Shown here piece after piece: positions 25,317 through 40,825 of a stretch of 64,000 bases of DNA (positions within the stretch are counted from its first letter, which is position 1; each line of letters starts with the position of its first letter). Both the position numbers and the translations under genes were made by a program. The stretch is taken from positions 17,868,391 to 17,932,390 of the forward strand of contig CM022676.1 in NCBI GenBank assembly GCA_012295275.1, given 5' to 3'. The notes beneath the pieces are model-generated. The model searched no databases. It had not been told where the DNA came from and saw nothing but the letters and a program-made list of their open reading frames with translations. The DNA is from Chrysomallon squamiferum. Its lineage: Eukaryota > Mollusca > Gastropoda > Neomphalida > Peltospiridae.

Positions 25317-25640
25317 CGAACACTGTCCTCCACTTGTCAGCAAAAGTAGAACCACAGTTGGCAGAAACGATGTTTATCATGGACTTTCTTCTGAATTTAT
25401 TATTCCTTATTTATATACCTTAATAACCTGTTTTTAAATGTTTATGATCTAATATAGTCTTGATTGTTTAATGAGTCAAATCCTCACAGTCAAGCAGTCG
25501 GTTTTTTTGTTTCGTTATGTTTATTCAACTGATGTGACAGCTTGTCTGATCCTTCTTGTTCTTGTTTTTATTTCTAAGTTTTATGATTGTTTTGGACGAC
25601 TGAATTTTAAACTGACATTGTTAACAAAAGTGAATAGGGG
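25317..25640 (+). repeat. Diverged copy of the receptor 5' flank
   Basis: 'cctccacttgt', 'ggactttcttctgaatttattattcctta', 'aatcctcacagtcaag' and 'gatccttcttg' follow in the same order as at 12137-12390. No receptor exon was found downstream. Confidence 0.65.
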
Positions 25641-26036
25641 TATGTTTTATTTTTTATTTTTATTATTTTTAAATTTTTAAAATTAATTTATTTATTTATT
25701 GCATGCTTGCATACAATTATGAATTTATTGATGTTTTATCTTTATTTATTTATTTTAATTTTTTGCACTGTTTATTAAATTAAAGAATCATCAGCAATTA
25801 TCCACATTTATTATCTGGAATATTCTATAATCCACCAATGTCTTTTTAATAAAATAAAGTAAAAAACAAACAAAACGATTAGAAAGATTTACTATGAGAC
25901 ACTGTAGATTTTCTTACCCTGTGAGTAATTACCTTTCATTAAGTGTAGTGTCAGTATAATAAAGATATTTACAGTTAATATGTAGGTAGTTTCTTCGTTG
26001 AAGGTAAAACATACTGAAACAAGGTCACTGCTTTGC

Positions 26037-26091
26037 GTTAGTAGTAGTAGTAATAGTAGTAGTATTAGTAATAATAATAGTAGCAGCAGCG

Positions 26092-26145
<54 letters not shown>

Positions 26146-26165
26146 ATAGTAGTAGTAGTAGTGGT
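26037..26165. repeat. (TAG)n/(CAG)n trinucleotide tract
   Basis: TAG repeats with a short internal CAG run (26081-26106). Frames across it encode poly-Ser or poly-Leu only. Confidence 0.9.
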
Positions 26166-27476
26166 ATAAATACCTGCACAAAATTGTAGTAAGAAATACA
26201 AAATGAAAACGATGAGAGACACAATAAAATGCATGTGAGAAAAGTAAAATAAAAACATTCTCGCCTGTTTTTCGTGTTCTAGAAATGACTCCTTTCTTTG
26301 ATGAATGAAGTTCATAATTTGAAAAAAACCTGATATGATATTTTATGTCACATGTTTTATTATCCAGTAAATGTAGATATTTGTGTATAGAACATGTTTT
26401 GTATTGTTTCGAATATCAGACAAATTTGAATTACAGTCTGTCTGTCTGTGTGATCCTCTTCACTAGTTTTCTCTACTTTTCAACCAGAGATCTAAGATCA
26501 GCTTAAATATGAACAGAACAATACTAAACCATGTTTTATGACGCGTGAAACTGTCATTTATTACCTTTATTTTCTAAAAGAATACGTGCTATAGACTCAA
26601 GATCAGATCATTTTAACTTCTTCCCATGACACCTAGCGGTGACCTATTTCAGTTAGATTTATTTATAAATTCCTTCATAATATCGAGTTAGAGAAGCCTT
26701 GTAAGACGTTCATATTAATTGTACAACTCTGAAACGTCATTATCATTATGATGATGATGATAATAATAATTATTAGTATTATTATTGTTGTTGTTGTCGT
26801 TGTTGTTGTAGTAGCTGTTGTTGTTGTGTTTATTATTATTATTATTATTATTATTGTCGTTTTTGTTGTTCTTGTTGGCGTTGTTGTTCTTGCTGTTATT
26901 ATTATTATTATTATTACAATTATTATTTTATTTTATATTATTATATTTTTTTCTTGTATTATTTTACGCACGCAGTCGGACAGACACATTGAAGTACACG
27001 ACTCTGTTAAACACAGCTGTTCTTGTATAATCGCTACGAGTGTTATAAGCACGATATTTTTAGACTTATGTAATTCAGTCAGAGAAAACTAACAAACATA
27101 GCAGTGTGAACACACAGGTTTTATCTCTCTCTGAATTCAGGCGACAGATTCTATTCTGAACATGAATCATTTATTTAAATAACACTGCATTTCCTTCAAT
27201 CACTTTCACACACATGAAGATAGTGATCATTGTACTCTGTTTTTGATATAAAATGAAATGTCACTCTCTCACGAAACTGTGTGTAATAAAGTTTAATGTT
27301 CGACATGAATCGCTTTCATATTATAAACTATTTCTTAACACATTTGTGAAGACACTTATTAAAGGTTAAACTGGTAGCATTTTTATTTTATTTATTTATT
27401 TATTTATTCAGTTTTTATTTATTTATATATATCTATGTATATATATATAGATAAGATACATATACACACATATACA

Positions 27477-27479
<3 letters not shown>

Positions 27480-27543
<64 letters not shown>
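27480..27543. repeat. (TA)n microsatellite
   Basis: About 64 bases of pure TA. Confidence 0.95.
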
Positions 27544-27546
<3 letters not shown>

Positions 27547-28125
27547 CGAAGTTGTTAATGTTCTTATTGTTTTTGACTTTAAAACTCAAGTTGGGTATAT
27601 TTCAAAGTCATTTGCAGTATAACCTGTTTTACAAAGATGACGTCACAATATTTATTTTGAGCACTGGAAACGTCAAATCTCTCTGCTTATAGGTAACAGT
27701 GTTAGAAAAGTGAAATCAAATCGAGTATATAAAATAAAGATATAAATGAAACAAGAAAGAATGAAACAAACAAACAAACAAAAATACAAAATGGCACAAA
27801 AATATATGGTTTTGTTCCTAATCCTAAAACACTGACGCCTCAGTACCGGCCCTGTTCCCCTCCTCTCTAATTATTGTGAATCAGTCCCTTGCTCCAACTA
27901 ACTCGAGCGTGCACAGCAAACAAAACGCGAAATATGATTTGTAATATCCTGATTTAAAACACATGTCTTCAGAACACCGGCGACGTATCCAATATAGTAT
28001 GTAGTTATGTTTTTTGAGATATCAGTAATAATGTTTTGTTGTTTGGATGTATTAACGAGAGAAGGGGTCAAAAAGTATCCTTTATATCTGTGAATAGTAG
28101 ATTTGATACAATGCGTCATTCAGTT

Positions 28126-28158
<33 letters not shown>

Positions 28159-30633
28159 CACTACTACTAATAATAATGATAACAATAACTACAGTAACAC
28201 CAACGAAAATAGGTTTAATAATAACAACAACAACAACAATAGTGAAATAATAGCTATAATAATAACAATAAGAACAGTAACAACACAACAGAAAAAGAAC
28301 AAGAGTAATAATAACTGGTTGAGACACCCTACAGAAAAAATTTTTTAAAAAAAAAAAAAAAAAAAATTGGAAAATAAAATAATATCACATAAATTCAAAA
28401 TGGGTTGCTAATCTAATTCGGTAAATATTATTCTCAGTCGAAAAATTAAATTTATTACATATTAAGTATTTTTAGAAATACAGCTATTTTCTAATCTGTT
28501 TGTCTACCACATTTTGAGAAGACAAGATTAAATATTATGTCAATACCATTAGAAACTTGAAAACATATATAATTGTGTTCTAAGAATTTTAATTTAACAG
28601 GTTGTTATTTATCTCACTATTTTTGTTTTATTTCTAGTTTTTGAATTGTTATTATGTTGTGGACTTTTTTCACAAAGGTGTTACGTTTTCAAGTTGGTAT
28701 ATATAATTATTTAATTTATAAAATGGCTCTCACAGTCTGTAACAATACATTAATAAGACACAACAACCGGTTTGTAGATGGACAATGTAAAATAACACAC
28801 TTCACCCCGCCAAGAATAAATCTTGCTGTAATTTGAGACCTTAACTGACGAGTATTGTGTCTTTTAAATTGTACGAATGAAAAACGATACGCATAATAAT
28901 AGTAATAAAAATATATATATACTTTTTTGTGAATATTAAAACCTGTGCAATGAATCATATCTCTACAAATAGTGAAAGCAAGACTACAAAAATCAACTGT
29001 TTTATCAAAGTGGTTTGTTGTTGTCTTGTTTGTTTTTTTTTTTTTTTGACTGCAACTAAATAAACTACACAGTAATATTAAAAGCTATATATATATATAT
29101 ATATATATTATGAACACAGAGATAGTTATAACTCCCATGTGTAAAAATAAACACATATTTATATATAACATACAGTCTTTGAGTACCATGTGTTTTGTTT
29201 ACATCTGCTCTCTCACTTTTGTGTTTCTTTTATTTTGGGACTTTTTATTCTTCAGTGTGTCTTCCAAAGAAAAGGCAGACTGTTCCTATGGCAGAGCTTC
29301 GAAGTAAAGGAGAGTGAATACATTAGAAGTGAATCTGCACGTTGTTGAAAAGTTTCATTTGTCATCTTTCTGTACTGTTATTACGTGCTCCCTTTCATGT
29401 TGTAATGGTTTCGTTCTCTTTCTGATATATTCGTATGATTTTAGGGTGGTTTAGGTTAGGTAAGTGACTTAGGCTGTTGTAATTCTGACTTGCATCGAAA
29501 ATCGCCTGAGGTCGGTTCCTACGAAGAGTTCTCCGACACATCTCGTGCACCCCGTGTGTATATACAACATGTACGTAAATTACATAGGTATCTACTGATT
29601 TTTAACATGGAAATAAGAACTGTTATGTGTAATTTATTTATCAGTTTCCTTTGTCAAGATTTATACAACACACGTAAGTAAATTATGTTATACTTAAAAT
29701 GTACTAGACAGAAAATTTGCAACTGTTTGTTTATCTCTAAGATGTATATAAACGAAATCAGATAAATAAATAAAATTGTATTTTTTATCATCAATTTTAC
29801 TTGGTTTATTTCTGTATTTAATTTGTGTTTAAAATGTAAACAGACAATCCACGCAAAATACTTCCAAGAAAACTTGATCCAAGATCTGACGTTTCTTCGC
29901 CGATGATTCAGTAAATCGAACATAATAAATCTGAACTGAATTGCGCGCTTACTCCAGAGTATACACATCTAAGATAACACGACGTCACATACAGGCTGCT
30001 TTGTTTCTAGGCAACAGCGTAATCTAAACACGGAAAACTGGGCAGATGTTTCGTCTGTTCAGAGAAATATGTTTCTAATTTGCGGCGAATCATTCGGTGA
30101 ATCCCGTTCAACAGGTTAAATATTGAACACTGACATGTTGTACTTAAGATGACGCCAGGCAGATATCTGTTTCATTTTATTTGAAACTTAATAGTTCATT
30201 TTCGTTTCTGACAAAGAGATATAAAAACAATTGTGTTATATAATATACAATGTTACAGTTTACTTCAATGGGAGTATATGACTTTAAAACAAAGTTATTC
30301 CGACGATTTTATATAAAGAAAATAAATATTACAATTAGTTTCAAACGCAAACCAGACAATCTTTCTCCCTTAAATAAACTATTTTTTTTTTACACAATAA
30401 ATAATAAATGAATGAACATTACACACATTTTATTAAATATACTTAATATTTCTGTGCATATTTTCATTAATAAAAAAAACAACAATTAAAAACATTATTT
30501 CCGAGCAAAAACTCTGAAAGAGACTGTCGCCTGCATAATTTGGACGCGATTTGTGAATACATTTCTATAACTCTCCTTTACGGAATATTTTGAACGTAAA
30601 TAAAATGTTTAATATGTTTATTGGTTTCGTTTT

Positions 30634-30746
<113 letters not shown>

Positions 30747-31100
30747 TTGCGTGTGTGTTTGGCTTTCTGTCTGTATGCGATCTCTCTGTCGGTTTTTTTG
30801 TTTTTTTTCTGAATACATTTTCGTTCTGTAAATATATTTTCCCGCAGACTACTAATGTCAACTAAAAGTGAACCGCCTTTCTGTCAGATATATGAAAAAG
30901 GTAAAGTTAGGATTAATAAATGTCTTTATGAAAGATAGATATTCATGCATTGATCGTGTTCTATCACGTTCTGAGCGTCGAGAATTTTCTTTTTCACAGC
31001 GTCATTTAAATAAACCTTACATTTCTATCACATTGACACGAATGATCTATTCTCAGCACAGCATTATAAAATACAGTCAAGAGAGGCTCCATTATTTATT

Positions 31101-31102
<2 letters not shown>

Positions 31103-31198
<96 letters not shown>

Positions 31199-31226
31199 CT
31201 CCCTCTCCCTCTCCCTCTCTCTCTCT
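31103..31226. repeat. (CT)n microsatellite
   Basis: About 124 bases of CT repeat with CCCT variants at its end; second CT tract in the same P block. Confidence 0.95.
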
Positions 31227-33003
31227 GTCTTTATAACATAGAAAATCTCACATTGAGTATACTATTAAAGCGAAAAGTATACTATTGCAGTAAAATAAAA
31301 ACATGAAGTTCATAATTTGAACTAAAGCTGATATGATATTTTATGTCACATATGTTTTATTATCCAGTAAATGTAGATATTTGTGTGTAGAACATATTTT
31401 GTATTGTGTCGAATATTAGACAAATTTGAATTACAGTCTGTCTGTCTGTGTGAACGTCTTCACTAGTATTCTTTACTTTTCACCAGAAATCTAAGATCAG
31501 CTTAAATGTCAACAGAACTTTTACTATACCATGTTGTATGACGCGTGAAACTGTCATTTATTACCTTTATTTTCTAAAAGAATAAGTGCTATAGACTCAA
31601 GATCAGATCTTTTTAACTTCTTCCCATGACACCTAGCGGTGACCTATTTGAGTTAGATTTATGCTAGTGTGCTAATTTATAAATTCCTTAATAATATCGA
31701 TTTAGAGAAGCCTTGAAAGACGTTCATATTAATTTTACAACTCTGAAACATATGGTTTTGTTCCTAATCCTAAAAACACTGAAGCCTCAGTACCGGCCCT
31801 GTTCCCCTCCTCTGTGATTATTGTGAATCAGTCCCTTGATCCAACTAACTCGAGCGTGCACAGCAAACAAAACGCGAAATATCTTTTGTAATATCCTGAA
31901 TCAAAAACCACATGTCTTCAGAACACCGGCGAAGTATCCAATATAGTATCTAGTTACGTTTTTGAGATATCAGTAATAATGTTTTGTTGTTTGTATGTAT
32001 TAACGAGAGAAGGGGTCAAAAATTATCCTTTATATCTGTGAATAGAAGATGTTATACAATGCGTCATTCAGTAGTAGTAGTAGTAGTAGTAGAAGAAGTA
32101 ATAATAATAATGATAACAATAACTACAGCAACACCAACGAAAATAGGATTAATAATAACAACAACAACAACAATAATGAAATAATAGCTATAATAATAAC
32201 AATAACCCTACAGAAAAAAAATTGTAAGTAAAAAAAATAAAATAAAAAAAATTGGAAGAAAAATAATATCACATAAATTCAAAATGGGTTGCTAATTTAA
32301 TTCAGTAAATGCTATTATTCTCAGTCGACAAATTAAATTTATTTCCCAATCTAACACTTAATTATCACATACCAAGTATTGTTAGAAATACAGCTACTAT
32401 CTAATCTGTTTGTCTACCACGTTTTGAGAAGAAAAGATTTAATATTATGTCAGTACCATTAGAAACTTGAAAACATATACATAGTTGTGTTCTAAGAATT
32501 TTAATTTAACACGTTGTTATTTATCTCACTATTTTTGTTTTATTTCTAGTTTTTGAATTTTTTTTTTCCTTTTTTCACAAAGGTGTTACGTTTTTAATTT
32601 TGGTATACATCATTAATTAATTTTACAAAATGACTGTCACAGTCTGTAACAATACATTAATAAGACACAACAACCGGTTTGAAGATGGACAGTGTAAAAT
32701 AACACACTTCACCCCGCCAAAAATAAATTTTGCTTAAATTTGAAACCTTAACTGACGAGTACTGTGTCTTTCAAATTGTACGAATGAAAAACGATACGCA
32801 TAATAATAGTAATAAAAATATATATATACTTTTTTGTGAATATTAAAACCTGTGCAATGAATCATATTTCTACAAATAGTGAAAGCAAGACTACAAAAAT
32901 CAACTGTTTTATCAAAGTGGTTTGTTGTTGTCTTGTTTGTCTTTTTCTTTTTTTTTTTTGACTGCAACTAAATAAACTACACAGTAATATTAAAAGCTAA
33001 ATA

Positions 33004-33006
<3 letters not shown>

Positions 33007-33065
<59 letters not shown>
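33007..33065. repeat. (TA)n microsatellite
   Basis: About 58 bases of TA. The paralogous site (29088-29108) has only about 20, so this tract has expanded or contracted since the duplication. Confidence 0.95.
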
Positions 33066-33068
<3 letters not shown>

Positions 33069-34724
33069 GAACACAGAAATAATTATAACTCCCATGTGTA
33101 AAAATAAACATATATATATATAACATACAGTCTTTGAGTACCATGTGTTTTGTTTACATCTGCTCTCTCACTTTTGTGTTTCTTTTATTTTGGGCACTTT
33201 TTATTCTTCAGTGTGTCTTCCAAAGAAAAGGCAGACTGTTGCTATGGCAGAGTTTCGAACTAAAGGAAAGTGATTATATTAGAAGTGAATCTACACGTTA
33301 TTAAAAAGGGGAATGCACAGTTTCATTTGTCATCTTTCTGTAGTGTTATTACGTGCTCCCTTTCATTTTGTAATGGCTTCGTTCTCTTTCTGATATATTC
33401 GTATGATTTTAGGGTGGTTTAGGTTAGGTAAGTGACTTAGGCTGTTGTAAGTCTGACTTGCATCGAAAATCGGCTGAGGTCGGTTCCTACGAAGAGTTCT
33501 CCGACATATTTCGTGCACCAAGTGTGTATATATAAAATGTACGTAAATTACATAGGTATCTACTGATTTTTAACATGGAAATAAGAACTGTTATATGTAA
33601 TTTATTTATCAGTTTCCTTTGTCAAGATTTATACAACACACGTAAGTAAATTATGTTATACTTAAAATGTACTAGGCAGAAAATCTGCAACTGTTTGTTT
33701 ATTTATTTGTTTATGTGTAAGGTGTATATAAAAGAAATCAGATAAATAAATAAATAAAATTGTATTTTTTATCATGAATTTTTACTTAGTTTAGTTTTGT
33801 ATTTAATTTGTGTTTAAAATGTAAACAGACACCCCGAGCAAAATACTTCCTAGAAAACTTGATCCAAGATCTGACATTTCTTCGCCGATGATTCAATAAA
33901 TCGAACATAATAAATCTGAACTGAATTGCGCGCTTACTCCCGAGTATGCACATCTAAGATAACATGACGTCACATACAGGCTGCTTTGTTTCTAGGTAAT
34001 AGCATAGTCTAAACGCGGAAAACTGGGCAGATTTTTCGTGAGTTCAGAGAAATATGTTTCTAATTTTCGGCGGATAATTCGGTGAATCCCGTTCAACAAG
34101 TTAAATATTAAACACTGACATATTGTACTTAAGATGACGCCAAGCAGATATTTGTTTCAATTTATTTGAAACTTAATGTTTCCATTTCATTTCTGACAAA
34201 GAGATGTATAAAATATTGTGATATATAATGTCCAATGTTACAGTTTACTTCATTGGGAGTATATGACTTTAAAACAAAGTTATTCCGATCATTTTATATA
34301 AAGAACATAAATATTACATTTAGTTTCATACGCAAACCAGACAATATTTCTCTCTTAAATAAACTATTTTTTTGACATAATAAATAACAAATGAATGAAT
34401 ATTACACAAATTTTATTAAATATACTTAATATCTGTGCATATTTTTCGTTCTGTAAATATATTTTCCCACAGACTACTAATGTCAACTAACAATGAACCT
34501 CCTTTCTGTCAGATATATGAAAAGGTAAAGTTAAGTTTAATAAATGTCTTTATGAAAGATTGATATTCATGCATTGATCGTGTTCTATCACGTTCTGAGC
34601 GTCGAGAATTTTATTTTTCACAGCGTCATTCAAATAAACCTTATACTTCTATCACATTGACACGAATGATCTATTCTGAACACAACATTACAAAATACAG
34701 TCAAGAGAGGCTGTATTATTTATT

Positions 34725-34725
<1 letters not shown>

Positions 34726-34812
<87 letters not shown>
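34726..34812. repeat. (CT)n microsatellite
   Basis: About 87 bases of CT repeat at the end of the third P block, homologous in position to 11644, 25137 and 31103. Confidence 0.95.
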
Positions 34813-34816
<4 letters not shown>

Positions 34817-36069
34817 GTACACACACACGTTAGTTACGTTAGTGAAGAGAAATTACCCTCCATTGGAAGTGATATGTACGTATGAATTGTCATGTGTATA
34901 TAGAAAGACTATATATGTAAATTCATAACGTGTTCTTAGACGTTTAGAATCTAATATAATGGTCGCTGTTTAACGTATCAGATCCTCACAGTCAAATAAT
35001 CTGGGTTTTTTGTTATGTTTGTTCAAGTGAGCCGAGAACTTTATTGTGTTGAATATCAGAGGCAAATTTGAATTACTGTGAGAACTTCTTAACAAGTATT
35101 CTCTACTTTTCAACCCGAGATCTAGGATCACCTAAATGTGAACAGAACTTTTATAATACAATCTTTCATGACGCTTGGCATTTTCATTTATTACGTACAT
35201 TTTCTAAAAGAAGAAGCATTATATACTCGAGATCAGAACATTTTAACTTACCCACGATTATTCCTTCCCACGACACCTGGCGGTGACCTACCAGAGTTAA
35301 ATTTGTGTTAATCTATGCTAATTTGTTCCTGCCTTAGCAGAGTGAAAGTAATATCACGATATGGAGAAGTCTTCTGTGACGTTATATTAATTTTACAACT
35401 TTGAATCATTATTGTATTATTATTATTATATTTATTATATTGTGTTGTTGTTGTTGTTATTATTGTATTAATATTATTATTATTATTATTATTACTATTT
35501 TTTAATCAATGAAATTATGGAATAATGAAAGAAATGATTAACACAAATAGAATAATATAACCTAATGAAGCGAAAACGCAGAGAAAAATAGGAGTTTCTA
35601 TTAATTTATTATTATTGTTATTATTTTGAATTATCTTGTGTGCTATTTTATAAGCAGTCGGACACACACTGAAATACTCGTCTCTGTTAAACACAACTGT
35701 TCTTGTATAAACGCTACAACTGTTAAAAATACGACTTTCTCGACTGACCTGTGGTTCAGTCAGGTAGAATGAAGAGAAAAACTGAGCAGTGTAAAAATAC
35801 AAGTTTTAACTCTCTCTCTGAATACGCGCCACAGCTTCTATTCTTAACATGAATCATTTATTTACATAACACTGCGTTTTCTTCACTCACTACACATAAA
35901 ATGAAGGTAGTCGTCGTTGTATTCTGTTTTTGATATAAAAGAAAAAGGTCTCTCTCCCACGACACGTTGTGTCTGCGTGTGCAATAAATTCTAATGTTCG
36001 ACATGAATCAATTTGATATTGTAAAATATTTCTTAATACTTGTATTATGTCAGTTATTAAACGAGTAAT

Positions 36070-36552
36070 TAATAGCTATTTTTCGCCCAGGAGGAACCTG
36101 TTCTCATTTCTGTACATATCTACAGTATACAATCTTTTATACAGATACATACATACATACATTTATATATATATATGTGTGTGTGTGTGCACATATAATT
36201 GTTGTTCTTATTATTTTCGTACTGACAGGTCGTTGGTTGAATTCACTACACATTCTGTAAAAGTTGTGGTCTGTACTGTACTGTATGTAACAAGATATGT
36301 TAAAACACTCTTTAACTGATACAATAAAATATAACAAAGTTTAATTGTATTATACTATTACACCATCAAAATTATTAGGATCGAATACAAGAACAGTTTT
36401 AAGTTAATTTTATACATTGATTTATATTTACTTTATTCTTTTTCTTTTCAATCTTTTGATATGTGATCCTTTCAGTCAATATTCATTCATCTGTTCATGC
36501 ATTAATCAGTTAAATTAAATAGATATGTTTATTTAATATTTGTTATTACTAC

Positions 36553-36635
<83 letters not shown>

Positions 36636-38580
36636 CTATTTTATAACACAGATGTAAACAATGCAACCTAATAAGACTACATTATTTTTTATTTACTTAT
36701 ATATCTATTTATTTATTATTTATTTATTTAGCTATTTTTTTATTTATATTCTTATATAAATATATTTTTTAATTATTGGGGATCAGTGTTATGGTTGCAC
36801 TGTGTGAAATAAATTAATGGTACATTTAATCATAGGTTTAGGTGGAGAAATGTAGAGTTGATGCCCCACATAACTGATATCAGAAATGTTCTATTTAAAG
36901 TTAGATTTAAATCAGGGCTGGTGTTAGTTTTGATTTAAGATGAAAACGAATAGTGTCCTGGAGTAATAAAACGTCGTTTAAAAATGTTATGAATAAGCAT
37001 TAGCCTCTACGACTCATCGATCTCTGAAATAAGTGAAATTTGATGTTGAGAGAGAAACCTCTTTGTAACACCCGTGAAAGTAAATCAAAACCCTATACTA
37101 CCCTGTATTGCCATCCTCTTACTACCCTCTTTGTGGCCTCCATGTTCAATTTTCTACGCCATTTCTGGCATCCTATAGCACCATCTATACTATCAGTAAA
37201 TATTTTAATATCGAGCCAGAGAATATGAAAAATATTACATAATAATGATAATAATAACAACAACAATAATAATAATAATAATAATAATAAAGATAGAATA
37301 ATAATATAAAGTGTCTTCCCTCCTTTCCTTCTTTTACGCCCTTCTTTGTTTTTTGTTTCCTTCCGTACTTTCTTTCTTCCTTTGTCCCTGCCTTCTTGTT
37401 TAACTTCCTTGTTGCTCTATCAGCCGTTCCAACCAGTGTATAAAATGTTATAGCATTTGATTTCACCTACAATGAGAAACATAAAAAACATTATCGCTGT
37501 ATTACTATACGTTTGACCAACTGACCATTATGTTGTAATTATTTCAAGTATATTTAAATGTTCTATTTGCTTCGATACAACAGAGAAATAGGATCTCTTA
37601 ACTCGAACTACATAGGATACTGATTTCTATATTTATCTTCACATAAACTACCCGAGAAGGCTACTGCAGTAATAAATCCACAGAAGTTTAATCAAAGTAA
37701 CGTAAACGTGATTGAGATTGTCTAGTGAGTGAAGACACTGCTCGAATGTGGTGCTCTCTCAAATATGGAGGAAAGTAACGCTGAGCCACGATCTCGGAAG
37801 TCGATAATTGATTATTCTCTCCTTATCTTAACGGTAAAGACTTACATTTTTGTAAACACCAGAATCCCTTAAAGTTAAAGACGTTTGTTTTATACGACCA
37901 CTAACTTAACGTTGACCAGTGTATTTTAATTGTTTGCTGATAAAGCCTGTTTAGTATAATGCAGTTATCTTCTCGGGGTCAGATTTTGGGAGATATTTTT
38001 TGTTTCCAATAACTCTTGAACAATGAATAATATAAACATAAAAATAAATGAATACAATAAAATAAATAAGTAAATACAAAATAAATAACTAAATAAAATA
38101 AGAAAATAATATAAAACTAATATCATATTTTTAATTATAAGAACTATCGTGGACGACATTTAAATGACATAGTCTTACTTTATCAGTACGAAAGATATCA
38201 GTTTCATTACTGTTTCATCATCTGAATTTTGTTGAACTAATAAAAAATAGATTAATTACTAGATGTTTAACTAGTCTTATGAAAAAAGTCTAAGATTTAT
38301 AATGTCAGTTATAAAATTGCCTGGTATAATGACGTTCGCATTCTGAAGTAATGTATTTTTACAAAATGAAAACATTTTTCTTTTGTAAGAAATGTTTCTT
38401 CTCAGGCGGGATGAAATACTTTTGGTTGCAATTTAACAGATATACTGTACTTGAAACCGTTTTTAAACACAAACGTAATTTTGGGCAGAAATATGTACCA
38501 AAAAGCACAAATTTCTAACATCAAATGTATGTTGTTCATAAGAAAATCACATATACAAGGAATGTTTATAGTGAGATGCA
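36070..38580. other. Intergenic stretch, no gene seen
   Basis: Contains (TTA)n at 36563-36635 and (TAA)n at 37265-37290. 37410-37620 ('gttccaaccagtgtataaaatg', 'ttcgatacaacagagaaataggatc') is repeated in diverged form at 46690-46870. No supported exon. Confidence 0.55.
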
Positions 38581-38621
38581 ATTAAAAACACCATCACTAC
38601 TGCTGTGTGTTGTATATTAGC

Positions 38622-38710
38622 AGGGTTTTGTGATTTACAGGGTTTTGTGATTTACAGGGTTTGTGATTTTGATTTACAGGGTTTGTGATTTACAGGGTTT
38701 GTGATTTCCT
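38622..38710 (+). repeat. Short tandem repeat, unit GGGTTTTGTGATTTACA
   Basis: Five to six copies of a 15-17 base unit, with one internal variant (tgattttgatttaca). The array is bounded by 'tagcagg' on the left and 'cctgcta' on the right, which are inverted relative to each other. Confidence 0.85.
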
Positions 38711-38879
38711 GCTACACTAGTTTATACACAAATCTCGGTTAGTCCAAGGTTCTTTTTTGCCGAGTGCTTGGTACGTGTGTGTTTTTTTTTCTGTGATGAA
38801 ATAATTTAAAACAGTTTATCTATTTATTGTCTATTCTTTTAAAATTAACTATTGATCAGTGTTGGTGAAACCTAAGGCA

Positions 38880-40800
38880 AGCTAATATATATGTGTATAT
38901 GTTTGTATGCATGTATGCATTGTTTGTGTGTGTGTATACACACACACATATATATACTCATAAATATACATATACTATTACTCAATGGTTGCAGAAAAGA
39001 AACAAATAAATAAATAAATAACAAAAAGTAAATAATAATACCTGATACATTTATTTCTATATCGTTGTAATTCACCTGATTACATTTTAAACAAAAACAC
39101 AAAAATAAACGAAGTCAAAATTCATAATAAAAATAAAAATGTATTTATCTGTGTTACATTTGTTTAAATTACTGCAAAGATAATTTAATAATTGTTTTTA
39201 AAACGAATGTTTAAAATTTGTTTTTGATATTTATAGAAGCTCAATTAATGTATTGCAATAATACCATGTACTGGAGGTATACAGGGCACAGGAGGGTAAG
39301 GAATAAAGTAATAATGATGACTGAGGAAGAAGGAAACAAGACAAGGTTTCAAATCAAAGAAATTTAATAACAGACACAGTGACACAGAAAGATTAAATAT
39401 AAAAACTATTGTAAGACTGACATCTCGAAACAGGACAAATTGATCAAAGTTTATGGTGACTAATGAGACTGAATAAACCATCAGTTCATTTTACTGATAT
39501 ATTTTAGAAAAACGGAATCATTCTTGTACATTTACTACTTCTTTGCTGCCATCTACACCAGCGACACAAAACTGTGTGACAAGGTTAAGAGAATGAGAAA
39601 AACAAATCTCATGAGTATTATCAAATATTTTTTGAACTGAAATTGAGAAAACAACATATAAATAAAGTAATACAGAACATCAGATAAACATTTTTGTAAT
39701 ATTTTTACACTCATTAATACATACTTGACCACGGACAGTAACATCAAGGACATTTCAGTATTGTTGCCTTATAAAACACCCCACTTCTTAGGGATGGTTC
39801 TGTATATAAAACAGCTGATCCATAAATCATTTAAGAGATTCTTCAGTTCTAATTATATAACTGGAAAGTAATATTTAAACAAAAGCAATTAACTTCACTT
39901 TGGCAGTTTCTTCTTAAGTTCAGTTGTTTTGTGACAGGGCTTCTATTGTCTCTCATAGAAACACATTAACATCTAGAAGATTCCCTGATAGAAATGATGA
40001 AGAAATATCCTTAAAAAAATACTAGCATATGAAAATTAACATAAATATAAAGTGGAATATGGTAAATTTGGTCTTCAGTAATACTGACCCATTGTTACAG
40101 GATGCATATAAATACTATTACTTTTGTCAGTTACAAATACTAGGGTACAAAAAAACAAAAAAAAAAACAATTAAAATATGGAAAAAATTGACCATTTTAT
40201 ATATTCTTTTATTTGTATCACATATACATTTATAAACAGTTTATAATGTAGTAAAACCTCTATACATGAATGAATGTGACTGACTCAGGTTTGTTTATAC
40301 TTACCTACATGTCATTTGTAAGCTGTGTCTATGACAAAACATTTTTAGCAAATTTGCTTTGTATTCATTTTAAACTGGGAAGTAAAATAACAGTATATGA
40401 CAACTTAACATAATCCATGCAATATTAAATCAGAATATGGTTATCTAAATAAAGGTTATGGTCTCTTGGGTGATAAAGGTTTTGACATTAAAAAGGAAGA
40501 TGAAGAAACAGAATTTAGATTAAATATTCCACCATTTGCAAGATGAGGATCAGAAATGAGTGAGAAGACATAGTGTACATGTTGAAAGAGTTATCAGACT
40601 CATAAAAGTATTTAAAATATCAAGTGGTAAATTTTATTTGTGTGTGATGTCTTCTGTTGATCAAACATGATATGTGCGTTCATTTCTAACACATTTTATG
40701 TCACCGTGTATTAAAATAAAGTAAATTTATTACAACTTGAAAGCCTTACATGTGTTCAAAGTCCACTGCCTGATGGAACATTCCCAACATGTGTGTCCAC
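38880..40800. other. Repeat-poor stretch, no clear gene
   Basis: Contains fewer simple repeats than its surroundings. 39040-39160 is a reverse copy of the dispersed repeat at 51940-52070. No frame with splice signals is convincing. Part could be 3' UTR of the doubtful minus-strand transcript at 40826-41445. Confidence 0.4.
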
Positions 40801-40825
40801 TGTCTTTTCACAGATGTTTTTTCAA

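Noticed and set aside
26950-27092. Short frames in the R block (HIEVHDSVKHSC...) and its copy at 35.65 kb as a possible conserved exon
   Set aside because: The duplicate at 35.65 kb does not keep the frame, and no splice sites bound it; similarity is explained by segmental duplication.
29447-29475. 'ttagggtggtttaggttagg', which looks like telomere repeat
   Set aside because: Only two or three imperfect units, duplicated at 33.4 kb as part of the segmental duplication; not a telomeric array.
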